DNA of 38,105 nucleotides from Accumulibacter sp. (GTDB lineage Bacteria; Pseudomonadota; Gammaproteobacteria; Burkholderiales; Rhodocyclaceae). The notes under the pieces are model-generated. The model was given only the letters and a program-made list of their open reading frames with translations. It had not been told where the DNA came from and did not search any database. Where the stretch lies: contig NZ_JAPUVR010000139.1 in the NCBI RefSeq assembly GCF_029255125.1, positions 1 through 38,105 on the forward strand, in the 5' to 3' direction. The stretch's first letter is position 1. Every line of letters begins with the position of its first letter. Both the position numbers and the translations under genes were made by a program. Positions 1-8,480 of the stretch are shown piece by piece.

Positions 1-99
1 GCCGAAGAGCTGCTCTGCGAACGCCTGCTGATGCTCTGCGAAGACCGTCTGCGCGAGCAGGCGATGCGCCATTTCGGCTTCACCGGCGGGCTGATCTGA
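1..99 (+). CDS. C-terminal end of an unidentified protein, cut by the window edge
   Basis: Reading from base 1 gives 32 codons ending in TGA at 97-99, rich in Leu, Glu and Arg and ending FTGGLI. The stop lies one base before the ATG of the next gene, the same tight packing seen through the operon, so this is probably the preceding member of the injection-system operon. The fragment is too short to assign to a family. Confidence 0.6.
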   Translation, partial: AEELLCERLLMLCEDRLREQAMRHFGFTGGLI

Positions 100-100
100 G

Positions 101-697
101 ATGGCGCTCGAACTCGCCGGCGTCGCCATTGACCAACTGGTCAGCCTGGAGGCGAGCGAAGTCGCGCGTTTCGTGCGCCACGCAGTGCCCGGGATGAACG
201 GCGAACTGGCGCAGGATCTGGGCCGGCCGAGTGTGCGCATCCGCCTGCGCGGCATCTTCTACGGCAGCGACGCGGCCGATCGCCTCGGCCAACTGCGCAG
301 TCATCTGCTGGCCCGCCAGCCGGTCGATTTCCTGTGCGAACTGACCGGTGAAGGCTATTTCGCGCAGGTTATCGTCGACCAGCTCGAAGTCGCCGAGCGC
401 GCCGGGCGGCCGGACGAATTCGACTACGAGTGCGTCGTCACCGAATACGTTCCGCCGCCACCGCCGCCGGCGAGCAGCCTGCTCGACGGAATCGACGCCG
501 GCCTGCTCGACGAGGCGACGGCGATGATGGACGACATCCAGAACGCCCTCGCCGAAGTCGCCGGCCTGGCCGGCCTGCTCGCCGGCGCAGCCGATTTCGC
601 CGATCCGACGACGCGCCTGCCGGCGATGCTCGACAGCTTCACCGGCCTCGCCGGCGGCGCCGGCGGCACGCTGCGCGGCCTGGGAGACTTGCTGTGA
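101..697 (+). CDS. Tail/baseplate hub accessory protein, DNA-circularisation-N-like
   Basis: This 198-residue protein has an N-terminal half (about 1-120) of the pattern seen in phage and CIS baseplate proteins related to the 'DNA circularisation protein N-terminal' domain: an IRLRGIFYG strand, a helix covering RLGQLRSHLL, then a strand pair ending YECVVTEYVPPP. A proline run near residues 117-123 separates a helical Ala/Leu/Gly-rich tail with no recognised motif. Such proteins usually help join the tube to the baseplate hub. The gene starts one base after the previous stop, and its own TGA overlaps the GTG of the next gene by four bases, so translational coupling is likely. The assignment is from pattern memory and is moderate. 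Confidence 0.6.
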   Translation: MALELAGVAIDQLVSLEASEVARFVRHAVPGMNGELAQDLGRPSVRIRLRGIFYGSDAADRLGQLRSHLLARQPVDFLCELTGEGYFAQVIVDQLEVAERAGRPDEFDYECVVTEYVPPPPPPASSLLDGIDAGLLDEATAMMDDIQNALAEVAGLAGLLAGAADFADPTTRLPAMLDSFTGLAGGAGGTLRGLGDLL

Positions 698-3600
698 GCG
701 GCGCCAGCGCCAGTCTGCCAAACCTGCAGCGGGCGAGCAACGCTGCGGCGAACGTCCAATCGGGTCTGAACGGCTTCCTGCGCGTTGCTGGCGGGCTCGC
801 GGACGGCGGCGCGGATTCGCCGCTGCACGCGCTCGGCCAGGCACTTGGCGGTCTCGAACAGGTGCTCGAGATCGACCTCAGCGGGCTGTCGGAACGCCTG
901 CCGGCAACGCTGACGAACATCGAGCAGACCCTGCCGGCCGATGCCCTGCGCTTCGTCGAAGACCTCAAGGCGCATTATCAAGAGGTCGTCGGCTTTCTCA
1001 ACGCGAGCGAACTGCTGCGCCAGATCAGGCCGGGAACGACGCTGCAGGAGACCGCACTGGGGCTGATCGACGACTTGCTCGAGCTGCTCGGCAGCCGGCT
1101 GGACACGCTCGGCGCCTCGCTGCTCGACGCGGCGACGCTCGAACGCGTGCGCCGGGCGCTCGCCGCGCTTGACGACCTGGCGGCGGGAAACCCGCTGTCG
1201 GCCGACGAGCTGCTCGACTTTCTCGGCGAGAATCTGCTCGGCGTCGCGCCCGAGCTGCTGCAGCCGGCCCGTCACCATCTGGCCGGCGCATTGGCACTGC
1301 TCGAGCCGCTGACGGCGGCGGCGCTGGCGACGACGACGGCGCCGGCGAGCGCCGCGGCGGCCCTCGCCTGGCGCCAGCTCGGCCAGTCGCTGCACGACTT
1401 CGACGCCGACGACGCGGCTGCCTATGGCGTCGTGCAAGGCGAACTCGACGCGCTGCGCGCGGCGCACGAGGCCGCCTTTGTCGCTCTTGAGGAAGTCCTG
1501 CAGAACCTCAGCGCTGTGCTCGCCAGCGCGCAATGGGAGACGCTGTTCACCGCCTACGCCGAGGTGCTGCGGGCCATTCCGCTGCCCGCCCCGGCGACGC
1601 TGGACGACGCCGTCGAGGCGCTCGCCGGGGCACTCGAAATGCTCCTCGCGCGCCTGACGATGAGTCTGTCGCCGGCCGATCTGGCGGCGCAGGTCGCCCG
1701 CCTTTCGGCCGCGCTGCACGACATGTTCGCCGCTTCGCCGCTCGCCCAGGTACGCCAGATCCTGATCGACTTCATCAGCCAGGTGCGCCAGCGTATCGAA
1801 GCGGTGCCGGTGGCGGCGGTCGAGACGGCGGTGCACGCGATGCTGCAGACGGTGCGCCAGCAGATCGACGAACTCGGCATTGGCGAAGTGCGCAGCCGGA
1901 TCAACCAGGCGTTCGCGCAGGCGAACGATTTCGTCGATCAGCGGCTGAGCGACGATCTGCTCGACGGCGTCAATGACGCTCTGGCGTCGGCGCTGGCGCA
2001 GTTGCAGAACGTTCCGATCGCCGAACTCGGCCAGGAACTGGCCAACGCGGTCGGCGAGGCCGGGCAGGTCGTCGCCGATCTGCAGCGCCAGATGGCGGCC
2101 GGGCTGGACGAGATACGCACGCTGCTCGCCTCGCTCGACGGAATCGACTTCCGTCCGCTGGCCGACGAGGTGATCGACGAAATCGACGCGCTGACCGCGA
2201 AACTCGCCGCGATCAAGCCGGAAGCGCTCTCCGACGGCGAGCGCATCGCGCTGCAGGCGGGCCTCTCGCTGTTGCGCGCCGTCGACCTCGAAGGAATGAT
2301 CGAAGGCGAGCTGAAGACCGGCTTCGCCAGCGTCGAGAACGAACTTGCGCAAGCGGTGCGCAGCGTTCTCGACGCCTGGCTCGAGTTTCGCCGCCGCATC
2401 GGCGGCCTCGACGGATCGGCACTCGCCGCGCCGGTGAACAGCCTGCTCGATCAGGTCGGCGAGCGCGTCCTGGCGCTCAACGGCAGCCTCGTCGTCGCGC
2501 CGCTCGAAGAACTGCTCGCGCAGCTTCTCGCCAAGGCGCAAGCGCTTTCGCCAGCGGCCTTGCTCGAACCGCTGGAACAGCCTTACGCACGCGTGCTGCA
2601 GACGATAGAGCGGGCCAATCCAGCGGTCTGGGTCGAGCCCTTGCGCGTGCTGCACGGCGAAATCAACCGCCTGATCGACCTGATCGACATCACGCCGCTG
2701 TTGACGGCGCTTGCCGAAAAGGAAAGGCAGGTCTTCGCCCAGTTGCGCCAGCAACTCGTCGGCGCGCTCGACGCGGTCGATCTGCCGCCGCCGCTCGACG
2801 CTTTCTACGCGCAGATGAAAGCGCTCGTCGTCGGCCTGAGCGATGCCGTATTCAGCGATCCCGAGCTTGCCCTGCGCCAGGTCAACCTGGCGATGGCGGA
2901 TTCGCTGCGCCCGAGTGCGCTGTTCGCTCCGCTCGACCAGGCTTTCGACCGCTTGCTGGCGGCGCTCGAGGCACTGCCGGAAGACGACATCGTGGCTGCG
3001 CTGGAGGCTTTGCGCCAGGGTTTGGGCGCCGCGTTGCCGGCGCTCGATCCGGCCCGGCTGATCGCCACGCTGCGCGCCGCGCATGGCCGGCTGGCCGCGC
3101 TGGCGCCGGTCAACCTGCCCGGCGTCGTCGGCCTGCCGGCGCTGCGCGCCGGTCTGGAGGCCAGGCTGGCGCTGTCGTCGGCCGACGCCGCCGCCAAGGC
3201 GTCGTTGCTCGCCCGTTTCGACCTGACGCTGGCGCCGCTCGATCCGACGCTCGCCGGTGGTCGACTGCAGCGCGTGCACAGCGCGCACACCAGCGCCCTG
3301 GCGGCGCTGCGCCGGCGCATCAATGCGCTCGACAGTGCGCCCGCAGAAGGCGAGTTTCAGCGTCTGAACAGCGCGCTGACGCGCCTGCTGCCGGATTTCC
3401 TGCGCCAATCGACGGCGCTCGAGGCGGCCGACGTGCGTGCCGCGCTCGCCACGCTGCGACCGTCGACCAAGGCGCGCCGCATCGATCTCGCTTACGAGCG
3501 CTTCCTGGCCCAGCTTGCGCCGCTGCAGGGGGCGCTGGAGACGGCGGTCAATGGCTTTTTCGGCGAGCTTCGGCAGGCGGCGCGGGCGCTTCATCCGGAT

Positions 3601-4104
3601 GACCTGAAGTCGGCGCTGGCTGAGGTCTACGCCAGCGTGCGCAGCAAGCTGGCCGTCCTTGATCCGGACGAAGTTGCCGCCGCGCTGCGCGCCAGCGTCT
3701 GGGACCCGCTGCTCGAACCGCTGCACGCGCTCGACCCGGCGGCGCTCAAGCCGCCGCTCGACGCGCTGTTCCGCAGCCTGGTAGACAAGATCGGCGCTGG
3801 CGGGCGCCGCCTGTTGCAGCAGATCAGGCAGGTGATCGACCTCTTTCTCGGTCGCCTCCGGCAGGCGCTGAGCGGCGTTCTGGCGACGCTGAAGGAAAAG
3901 ATCGGGCTCATCCTGGCCGGCGTCGAGCAACTGCTCGGACAGATCGATCAGCTCGTCGTCGACGATCTGTTCGAGCGCCTGCTCGCCTTGCTGGCCAACC
4001 TGCAGATCAGCTTCGAGCAGGAACTCGAGCGCGTGCATCATCAGTTCGACGCGATGCTGGCGGCGATTCCGCTGTCCGGCTCGGCACAGGTGTCGATCGG
4101 ATGA
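694..4104 (+). CDS. Very long helical Ala/Leu-rich protein, candidate tape measure
   Basis: The start is the GTG inside GTGA at 694, overlapping the previous stop by four bases. The reading frame stays open upstream, but starting there would overlap the previous gene by hundreds of bases. The product is 1136 residues, almost entirely Ala, Leu, Asp, Glu, Arg and Gln in amphipathic helical spacing, with few aromatic residues. No enzyme motif, signal peptide or clear membrane segment is visible. Length and composition suit a tail tape-measure protein or a long coiled-coil scaffold. The position between a hub-like protein and the RHS/hub genes fits a structural part of the injection machine. A structural coiled-coil unrelated to length control is the alternative. 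No sequence family was recognised. Confidence 0.55.
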   Translation: MSGASASLPNLQRASNAAANVQSGLNGFLRVAGGLADGGADSPLHALGQALGGLEQVLEIDLSGLSERLPATLTNIEQTLPADALRFVEDLKAHYQEVVGFLNASELLRQIRPGTTLQETALGLIDDLLELLGSRLDTLGASLLDAATLERVRRALAALDDLAAGNPLSADELLDFLGENLLGVAPELLQPARHHLAGALALLEPLTAAALATTTAPASAAAALAWRQLGQSLHDFDADDAAAYGVVQGELDALRAAHEAAFVALEEVLQNLSAVLASAQWETLFTAYAEVLRAIPLPAPATLDDAVEALAGALEMLLARLTMSLSPADLAAQVARLSAALHDMFAASPLAQVRQILIDFISQVRQRIEAVPVAAVETAVHAMLQTVRQQIDELGIGEVRSRINQAFAQANDFVDQRLSDDLLDGVNDALASALAQLQNVPIAELGQELANAVGEAGQVVADLQRQMAAGLDEIRTLLASLDGIDFRPLADEVIDEIDALTAKLAAIKPEALSDGERIALQAGLSLLRAVDLEGMIEGELKTGFASVENELAQAVRSVLDAWLEFRRRIGGLDGSALAAPVNSLLDQVGERVLALNGSLVVAPLEELLAQLLAKAQALSPAALLEPLEQPYARVLQTIERANPAVWVEPLRVLHGEINRLIDLIDITPLLTALAEKERQVFAQLRQQLVGALDAVDLPPPLDAFYAQMKALVVGLSDAVFSDPELALRQVNLAMADSLRPSALFAPLDQAFDRLLAALEALPEDDIVAALEALRQGLGAALPALDPARLIATLRAAHGRLAALAPVNLPGVVGLPALRAGLEARLALSSADAAAKASLLARFDLTLAPLDPTLAGGRLQRVHSAHTSALAALRRRINALDSAPAEGEFQRLNSALTRLLPDFLRQSTALEAADVRAALATLRPSTKARRIDLAYERFLAQLAPLQGALETAVNGFFGELRQAARALHPDDLKSALAEVYASVRSKLAVLDPDEVAAALRASVWDPLLEPLHALDPAALKPPLDALFRSLVDKIGAGGRRLLQQIRQVIDLFLGRLRQALSGVLATLKEKIGLILAGVEQLLGQIDQLVVDDLFERLLALLANLQISFEQELERVHHQFDAMLAAIPLSGSAQVSIG

Positions 4105-6281
4105 GCGCGCTTGCCCGCTTGCGCGCCTGGCAGGCCGAACAGGCCGCGCTGCGCCAGATCGTCGTCGAGGACGGGCTGCCGAGCGCGGTGCGCGAGGCCG
4201 GCGGACTGTCGCGCTACACCTGGCAGGCCGGCGAGCTGGCCGAGATCGTCGAGGCCGACGGCGAAGCGTGGCGCTACGCCTATGGCGCCGACGGGCGTCT
4301 GCTGGCGGTCGAGCGCAACGGTCAGCGCTGGGCCGACTACCGCTACGACGCCAGCGGCCGCCTGAGCGAAGTGCAGCGCGCGGACGGGCCGCTGGCGCAT
4401 GCCTACGACGAGCAGGGCCGGCTGCAGCGCACGCTGCGCGGCGACGCCAGCCCGCTGGTCTATCGCTGGCAGGGAGAGCGCGTGCTCAGCGCGCGCTGTG
4501 ACCGCGAAGAAAGCCGTTTCCACTACGACGATCAAGGACGTGTCGTCGGTGTGGACCAGCAGGTCGACGGGCGCCAACTGTCGCTGCGCCGCAGCTTCGA
4601 CCAACAAGGGCGGCTGGCCGAGCTCGTTTTCCCGCAGTGGGAGCAGACGATTTCCTTTGCCTGGGACGAACGCGGTTGCCCGGCGGGAATCGACTGGAAC
4701 GGCCAGCGCATCGTCGCTTTCGGCAACGACCCGGCGCACCGGCGCACCTGGCAGCGCGGCAGCGACGGGGTGCTGCTCGAGACCTGGCACGAGGCGAGCA
4801 GCGGGCAGGCCGTCGACCAGCGGATGACGCACGCCGGAAAGCCGCTGTGGCGCTGCCGGCTGCAGCGCGACGAGGCTTTCCGCCTGATCGGCGAAGGCGA
4901 GCGCACGTATGCCTACGATGCCGCCGGACGGTTGAGCGAGGTGCGCGCCGGCGAACGCGTCTGGCGCTACGCTTGCGATGCGCGCGACAATCCGCTGCCC
5001 GATCCGGCCATCGTACAGGGCGTCGAGCACGACGCCGCCGGGCGCATTCGCCTGGTCCGCCAGGGCGCGGTCGAGCGCGTCTTTCGCCACAATCAGGCGG
5101 GCGAACTGCTCGAAGTTCTGCACGACGGCCGCCGCGTCGCGCGTTGCGCTTACGACCACAAGGGGCGGCTGGTCGTCAAGGCAGGTCCGGCGGGCGTCGA
5201 GCGCTACCTGTACGGGCCCGACGACGCGCTGCTCGCGGTGGCCGACGGCGAAGGGCGGCCGCAGTTGATCTACCTGCGCCTGCCGACCGGCATCGTCGGC
5301 CTGATCGATTTTCGCGCGTCGACCGCCGGCCGCGCGGTTTGCCTGCACTGCGACGTGCATGGCAACCTGATTTTCGCCGGGAGCGCCGAGGGGACGGCCG
5401 CGGGGACGATCGCCGGCCCCTTCGCCAGCGACGCCTTCGGTCTGCCGCTGCAGACGCCGGACGAACTGCCCTACCTCTATCGCGCACGCGTCTGGCACGC
5501 CGACCTTGGCCTCTACCGCGTCGGCGGTCGCTGGTACGACCCGCTGCTGCGCCGCTTCCTGACGCCCGATACCTGTACCGGCGCGCCCGACGATGCGCGC
5601 CTGGTCAATCCCTTCCGGCTGGCCGGCGAGCAGCGCATGGCGCGTGCGCAGATCCTCGGCGACTGGCTGCGCCAGCCCCGGCTGCGCAATCGCTGGGCTT
5701 TCTGCGCCAACGATCCGGTCAACCGCTTCGATCCGGACGGCCACTGGAGTTTCGGTGGCGTCATGCTCTCCGTGCTCGGCGTCCTGTGGACCTTGCCGAA
5801 CACCGCTTTCGGCCTCGCCGTCGAGGTCAGTTGCCTGATCGGCGAAGTCGTTCGCTGGCTCGTCTGGCTGTTTTCCGGCGGCAACGCGAGCTGGCAGACG
5901 CCGGGTTTCGACGTTGCCGCCTCGGGGCGGCTGAATGCTTTTGCCCTGGTCTTCAAGGGTGGCTGGCTGGGCTCGTTCGAGAATCTGCTCGGCATCACCT
6001 TCGGCAACGTCTTCTTCGTCAACGGCGAGTACGAACAGCATCCCGACTGGCAGCGGCTGCCCGATCCGGTGACGCCGTCGGCCTACGGCGGGACGCAGAC
6101 GATCGCCAAGAGCCAGGCGCTCTACGAACACGAATTGCGGCACGTCAATCAGTACAGTTGGTGGGGACCGTTTTTCCACCTCGGCCTGCCGCTGTTCGGC
6201 GTCTATGAGTGGGACGTCATTCTCAACGGCTATCAGAACGCGAGTCTGGAAGAAGACGCGCGCGCTCACGGCGGTTTCTGA
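4101..6281 (+). CDS. RHS/YD-repeat protein with C-terminal zinc-metallopeptidase-like domain
   Basis: This 726-residue protein begins with an ATG overlapping the previous stop (ATGA). Residues about 40-400 carry around a dozen YD-type repeats of the pattern Y-x-YDxxGRLxxV. Residues about 470-547 match the RHS core, with LYRVGGRWYDPLLRRFLTPD and ending NRFDPDG (544-547). RHS repeats are known to fold into a hollow shell enclosing a C-terminal toxin domain. Here the C-terminal 179 residues start with a hydrophobic stretch (about 552-590) and contain HELRH at 677-681. A downstream EEDAR (about 717-721) could supply the third metal ligand, the pattern of gluzincin-type zinc peptidases. There is no N-terminal PAAR or signal peptide. 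Its place inside the CIS operon suggests a cargo or effector. Peptidase activity is inferred from the motif. Confidence 0.85.
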   Translation: MSALARLRAWQAEQAALRQIVVEDGLPSAVREAGGLSRYTWQAGELAEIVEADGEAWRYAYGADGRLLAVERNGQRWADYRYDASGRLSEVQRADGPLAHAYDEQGRLQRTLRGDASPLVYRWQGERVLSARCDREESRFHYDDQGRVVGVDQQVDGRQLSLRRSFDQQGRLAELVFPQWEQTISFAWDERGCPAGIDWNGQRIVAFGNDPAHRRTWQRGSDGVLLETWHEASSGQAVDQRMTHAGKPLWRCRLQRDEAFRLIGEGERTYAYDAAGRLSEVRAGERVWRYACDARDNPLPDPAIVQGVEHDAAGRIRLVRQGAVERVFRHNQAGELLEVLHDGRRVARCAYDHKGRLVVKAGPAGVERYLYGPDDALLAVADGEGRPQLIYLRLPTGIVGLIDFRASTAGRAVCLHCDVHGNLIFAGSAEGTAAGTIAGPFASDAFGLPLQTPDELPYLYRARVWHADLGLYRVGGRWYDPLLRRFLTPDTCTGAPDDARLVNPFRLAGEQRMARAQILGDWLRQPRLRNRWAFCANDPVNRFDPDGHWSFGGVMLSVLGVLWTLPNTAFGLAVEVSCLIGEVVRWLVWLFSGGNASWQTPGFDVAASGRLNAFALVFKGGWLGSFENLLGITFGNVFFVNGEYEQHPDWQRLPDPVTPSAYGGTQTIAKSQALYEHELRHVNQYSWWGPFFHLGLPLFGVYEWDVILNGYQNASLEEDARAHGGF

Positions 6282-7339
6282 TGGCCACGCCGCGCCCGCA
6301 GTTTTCGTTTGCCGCCGGTGCGCTGAGCAGCGACTCGTCGTCGCCGGTCGCCGGCCCGCTGCGTTTCGTCGTCGAGCGCAGTCTGGACGTGCCGATCGAT
6401 GGCCTGCGCGTGACGCTTGCGGCGAGCGGCGGCGTCGCGCCCGGCGACCCGGTCGAGCTTGCCCTGGGCGACGAGGATAGTGTCGAGCGCGTGTTTACCG
6501 GCAGCGTCGCCGAAATCCGACCACGCCTGGGCGGTTGCGCGATCTTCTGCGTCGGCACGATGCTGGCGCTGGTCGATCTGCGCGTCTCGTCTTCCTATCG
6601 CGACACCAGCGCCGGCGACGTCGTGCGCGACCTCGTCGGGCAGGCGGCGCTGAGCGTCGGCGAGATCGACGACGGGATCACGCTGGCGCGCTTTGCCGTC
6701 GAACGCCGGCTTGGCGCGCACGCCCAACTGCGCCGACTGGCTGAGCGGCTCGGTTATTCGCTGTTTGCCGACCGCCTTGGCAAGGTTCATTTCCGCGCGC
6801 TGGGCGCGGCCGCCGGGTTGCGCGCCGGCGGCGCCGCGGCGCTCGCCGGGGCCGCTGCCGCGGCGTCGACGGCGCTCGGCACGAACGCCAGCGGCGCTTT
6901 CGCCTATGGCCGGCATCTGCTCGCCGCGGCTGGCCGGCAGCGCCCGGCGCTGGGCCGACGACTGCTGGTCGGCGGCGAGAGCCCGATGTCGGGGCAGGGC
7001 GAGGACAAGAGCTTCTGGCTGACGGCGACCGACAGCGACTTTCAGGATGCGGCCGGCGACGGGCCGGAAATGCTGATCACCGATCCGACGGCGCGGACGA
7101 AGGACATGGCGGGCCGCTTCGCCGCCGGTTACGCGGCCAGCCTGGCCAATCGCAACAGCGAGTTGCGCCTGCGCGTGCTGGGCATGCCGGGGCTCGAGCT
7201 GGGTGACCCGGCGAGCGCGGCGGATGCGCCGGAAAGCGGGCTGAATGGCGGCGGCCATGTGCGCAGCCTGCGCCACTGCTTCAGCGCACGCGAGGGTTTC
7301 GTCAGCGAAATCGGCGTTGCCCGCGGGGCAGGCGAATGA
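6281..7339 (+). CDS. Baseplate hub protein, phage late control gpD-like
   Basis: The ATG shares its A with the preceding TGA. The 352-residue product follows the gpD/gp27 layout: an N-terminal barrel with a VFTGSV-like strand, then a segment like SSSYRDTSAGDVVRDLV and a second barrel with LAERLGYSLFADRLGKVHF. Proteins of this family trimerise as the hub between the inner tube and the spike. An Ala/Gly-rich stretch (roughly residues 180-215) breaks the usual domain and may be a flexible loop. The gene is directly followed by the spike gene, the normal order for gpD and gpV. Family assignment is secure; the insertion is what is seen in this sequence. Confidence 0.85.
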   Translation: MATPRPQFSFAAGALSSDSSSPVAGPLRFVVERSLDVPIDGLRVTLAASGGVAPGDPVELALGDEDSVERVFTGSVAEIRPRLGGCAIFCVGTMLALVDLRVSSSYRDTSAGDVVRDLVGQAALSVGEIDDGITLARFAVERRLGAHAQLRRLAERLGYSLFADRLGKVHFRALGAAAGLRAGGAAALAGAAAAASTALGTNASGAFAYGRHLLAAAGRQRPALGRRLLVGGESPMSGQGEDKSFWLTATDSDFQDAAGDGPEMLITDPTARTKDMAGRFAAGYAASLANRNSELRLRVLGMPGLELGDPASAADAPESGLNGGGHVRSLRHCFSAREGFVSEIGVARGAGE

Positions 7340-8040
7340 ACGACCTGCTCGAGCTCATCCGGCGCTGCGTGCGCGAGGAAATTGCCGCCCGGCGCGGACC
7401 GCAGTTGGCGACGGTGACCGCGCTGAGCGCGCACAGCGCGAGCGACGATACGGCCAACTACGAGGCCGACGTGCGCCTCAAACACGACGGTCTGGAAATT
7501 GCGCAGGTGCCGATCGCCGTCAGCCACGTCGGTTTTGCCGCGCCGCCGCGTGTCGGCGATCTGGTCCTGGTCGAGTTTGTCGACGGCGACCTGCAGCAGC
7601 CGCTGATCACCGGCCGCTTCTACCACGACCAGGAAAGGGCGCCGCTCTTTCGCGACAACGAGGTGCTTTTCGAGCACCGCCTGGCCGACGACACGGTCAA
7701 CCACCTGCGTTTTGCCGACGATGGATCGATTTTCCTGCAGCGCGAGGTGAAGAAGCGCGAAGACAACAGCGAGTTCACCGCCGGCCTGCGCATTGCGCCC
7801 GACGGCCTGATCGAAATCAAGGCGGGGAGCAAGATCAGCGTCACGCTCGACGGCAAGAACGAAAAGGTGACGATCGTCTGCGACGGCAAGCCGATCGATC
7901 TCACGTGCTCGAAACTGACCGTAGACGCCGATGTCCAGATTCGCAAGACGCTCACCGTCGATGGCGACGGAACGATCAAGGGAACCGGCAAGATCAGCAG
8001 CGTGACGATCTCCGGCACCGACATTTCGGGGGGCGCCTGA
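7336..8040 (+). CDS. Spike/baseplate assembly protein, gpV/gp5-like
   Basis: The start overlaps the hub stop by four bases. In this 234-residue protein, residues about 18-100 form an OB-fold-like domain with PPRVGDLVLVEFVDGDLQQP and ITGRFY, the hallmark of the gpV/gp5/VgrG N-terminal OB domain. After residue 120 come short alternating strands rich in Gly, Asp, Ile, Thr and Lys (for example LDGKNEKVTIV and LTVDGDGTIKGTGKISS), as expected for a triple-stranded beta-helix needle. No lysozyme or effector domain is attached. It should sit below the hub as the puncturing spike. Confidence 0.87.
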   Translation: MNDLLELIRRCVREEIAARRGPQLATVTALSAHSASDDTANYEADVRLKHDGLEIAQVPIAVSHVGFAAPPRVGDLVLVEFVDGDLQQPLITGRFYHDQERAPLFRDNEVLFEHRLADDTVNHLRFADDGSIFLQREVKKREDNSEFTAGLRIAPDGLIEIKAGSKISVTLDGKNEKVTIVCDGKPIDLTCSKLTVDADVQIRKTLTVDGDGTIKGTGKISSVTISGTDISGGA

Positions 8041-8480
8041 TGGCTGACATGACGCTCGACGGGACGCTCAACCTGATGGGTACGCTGAGCTTCAAACCGA
8101 GCGCCGGCGGCAAGCTGCTGATCGGCGCGGCGGCGAGCGAAGCGCTGGTCGAAGTGACGCCGAGCGATCCGCCGCAATGCACTTCGGCGCCGCCGGTCAT
8201 CCTGCCGCCCCCGCCGGCTTCGCCCCTGCAGCCGCAACCGACGGTATGGATCGTCAACAGCTTCAACAAGACGGTCAAAGCGGGAAACCGCAACCTCGTC
8301 GCGCTCGGCATGGTGCTGCAGGGGCAAGCCGGCGCGCCGGTATGGCCGGGAATGCTGCTGCCGAGTACGGGCAATTCGACGGTGACGGTGAACCACATCC
8401 CGGTGAACGTGGTCAACGATAAGGCGGTGATCTTCCCGTCGGGCGGATCGGCCACCTTCACGACGAGCGGCCAACCATGA
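8040..8480 (+). CDS. Small spike-associated protein, candidate PAAR-like tip
   Basis: The ATG overlaps the preceding TGA by one base. The 146-residue product has an N-terminal strand-rich segment (MTLDGTLNLMGTLSFKP), a proline-rich linker (about residues 52-68), and a C-terminal Gly/Val/Asn-rich region with VTVNHIPVNVVNDKAVIF. It has no canonical PAAR motif. Its size, beta-rich composition and position right after the spike gene are where CIS operons often encode the spike tip, so that role is inferred. It could instead be another small baseplate component. Confidence 0.55.
   Translation: MADMTLDGTLNLMGTLSFKPSAGGKLLIGAAASEALVEVTPSDPPQCTSAPPVILPPPPASPLQPQPTVWIVNSFNKTVKAGNRNLVALGMVLQGQAGAPVWPGMLLPSTGNSTVTVNHIPVNVVNDKAVIFPSGGSATFTTSGQP

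Noticed and set aside
424-4041. A 1205-codon open frame on the - strand opposite the long helical gene
   Set aside because: It is a shadow of a GC-rich + strand gene: the composition is Arg/Gln-rich and low in plausible domains, and the + frame fits the operon with a four-base start overlap. The same applies to the - strand frames over the J, gpI and protease genes.
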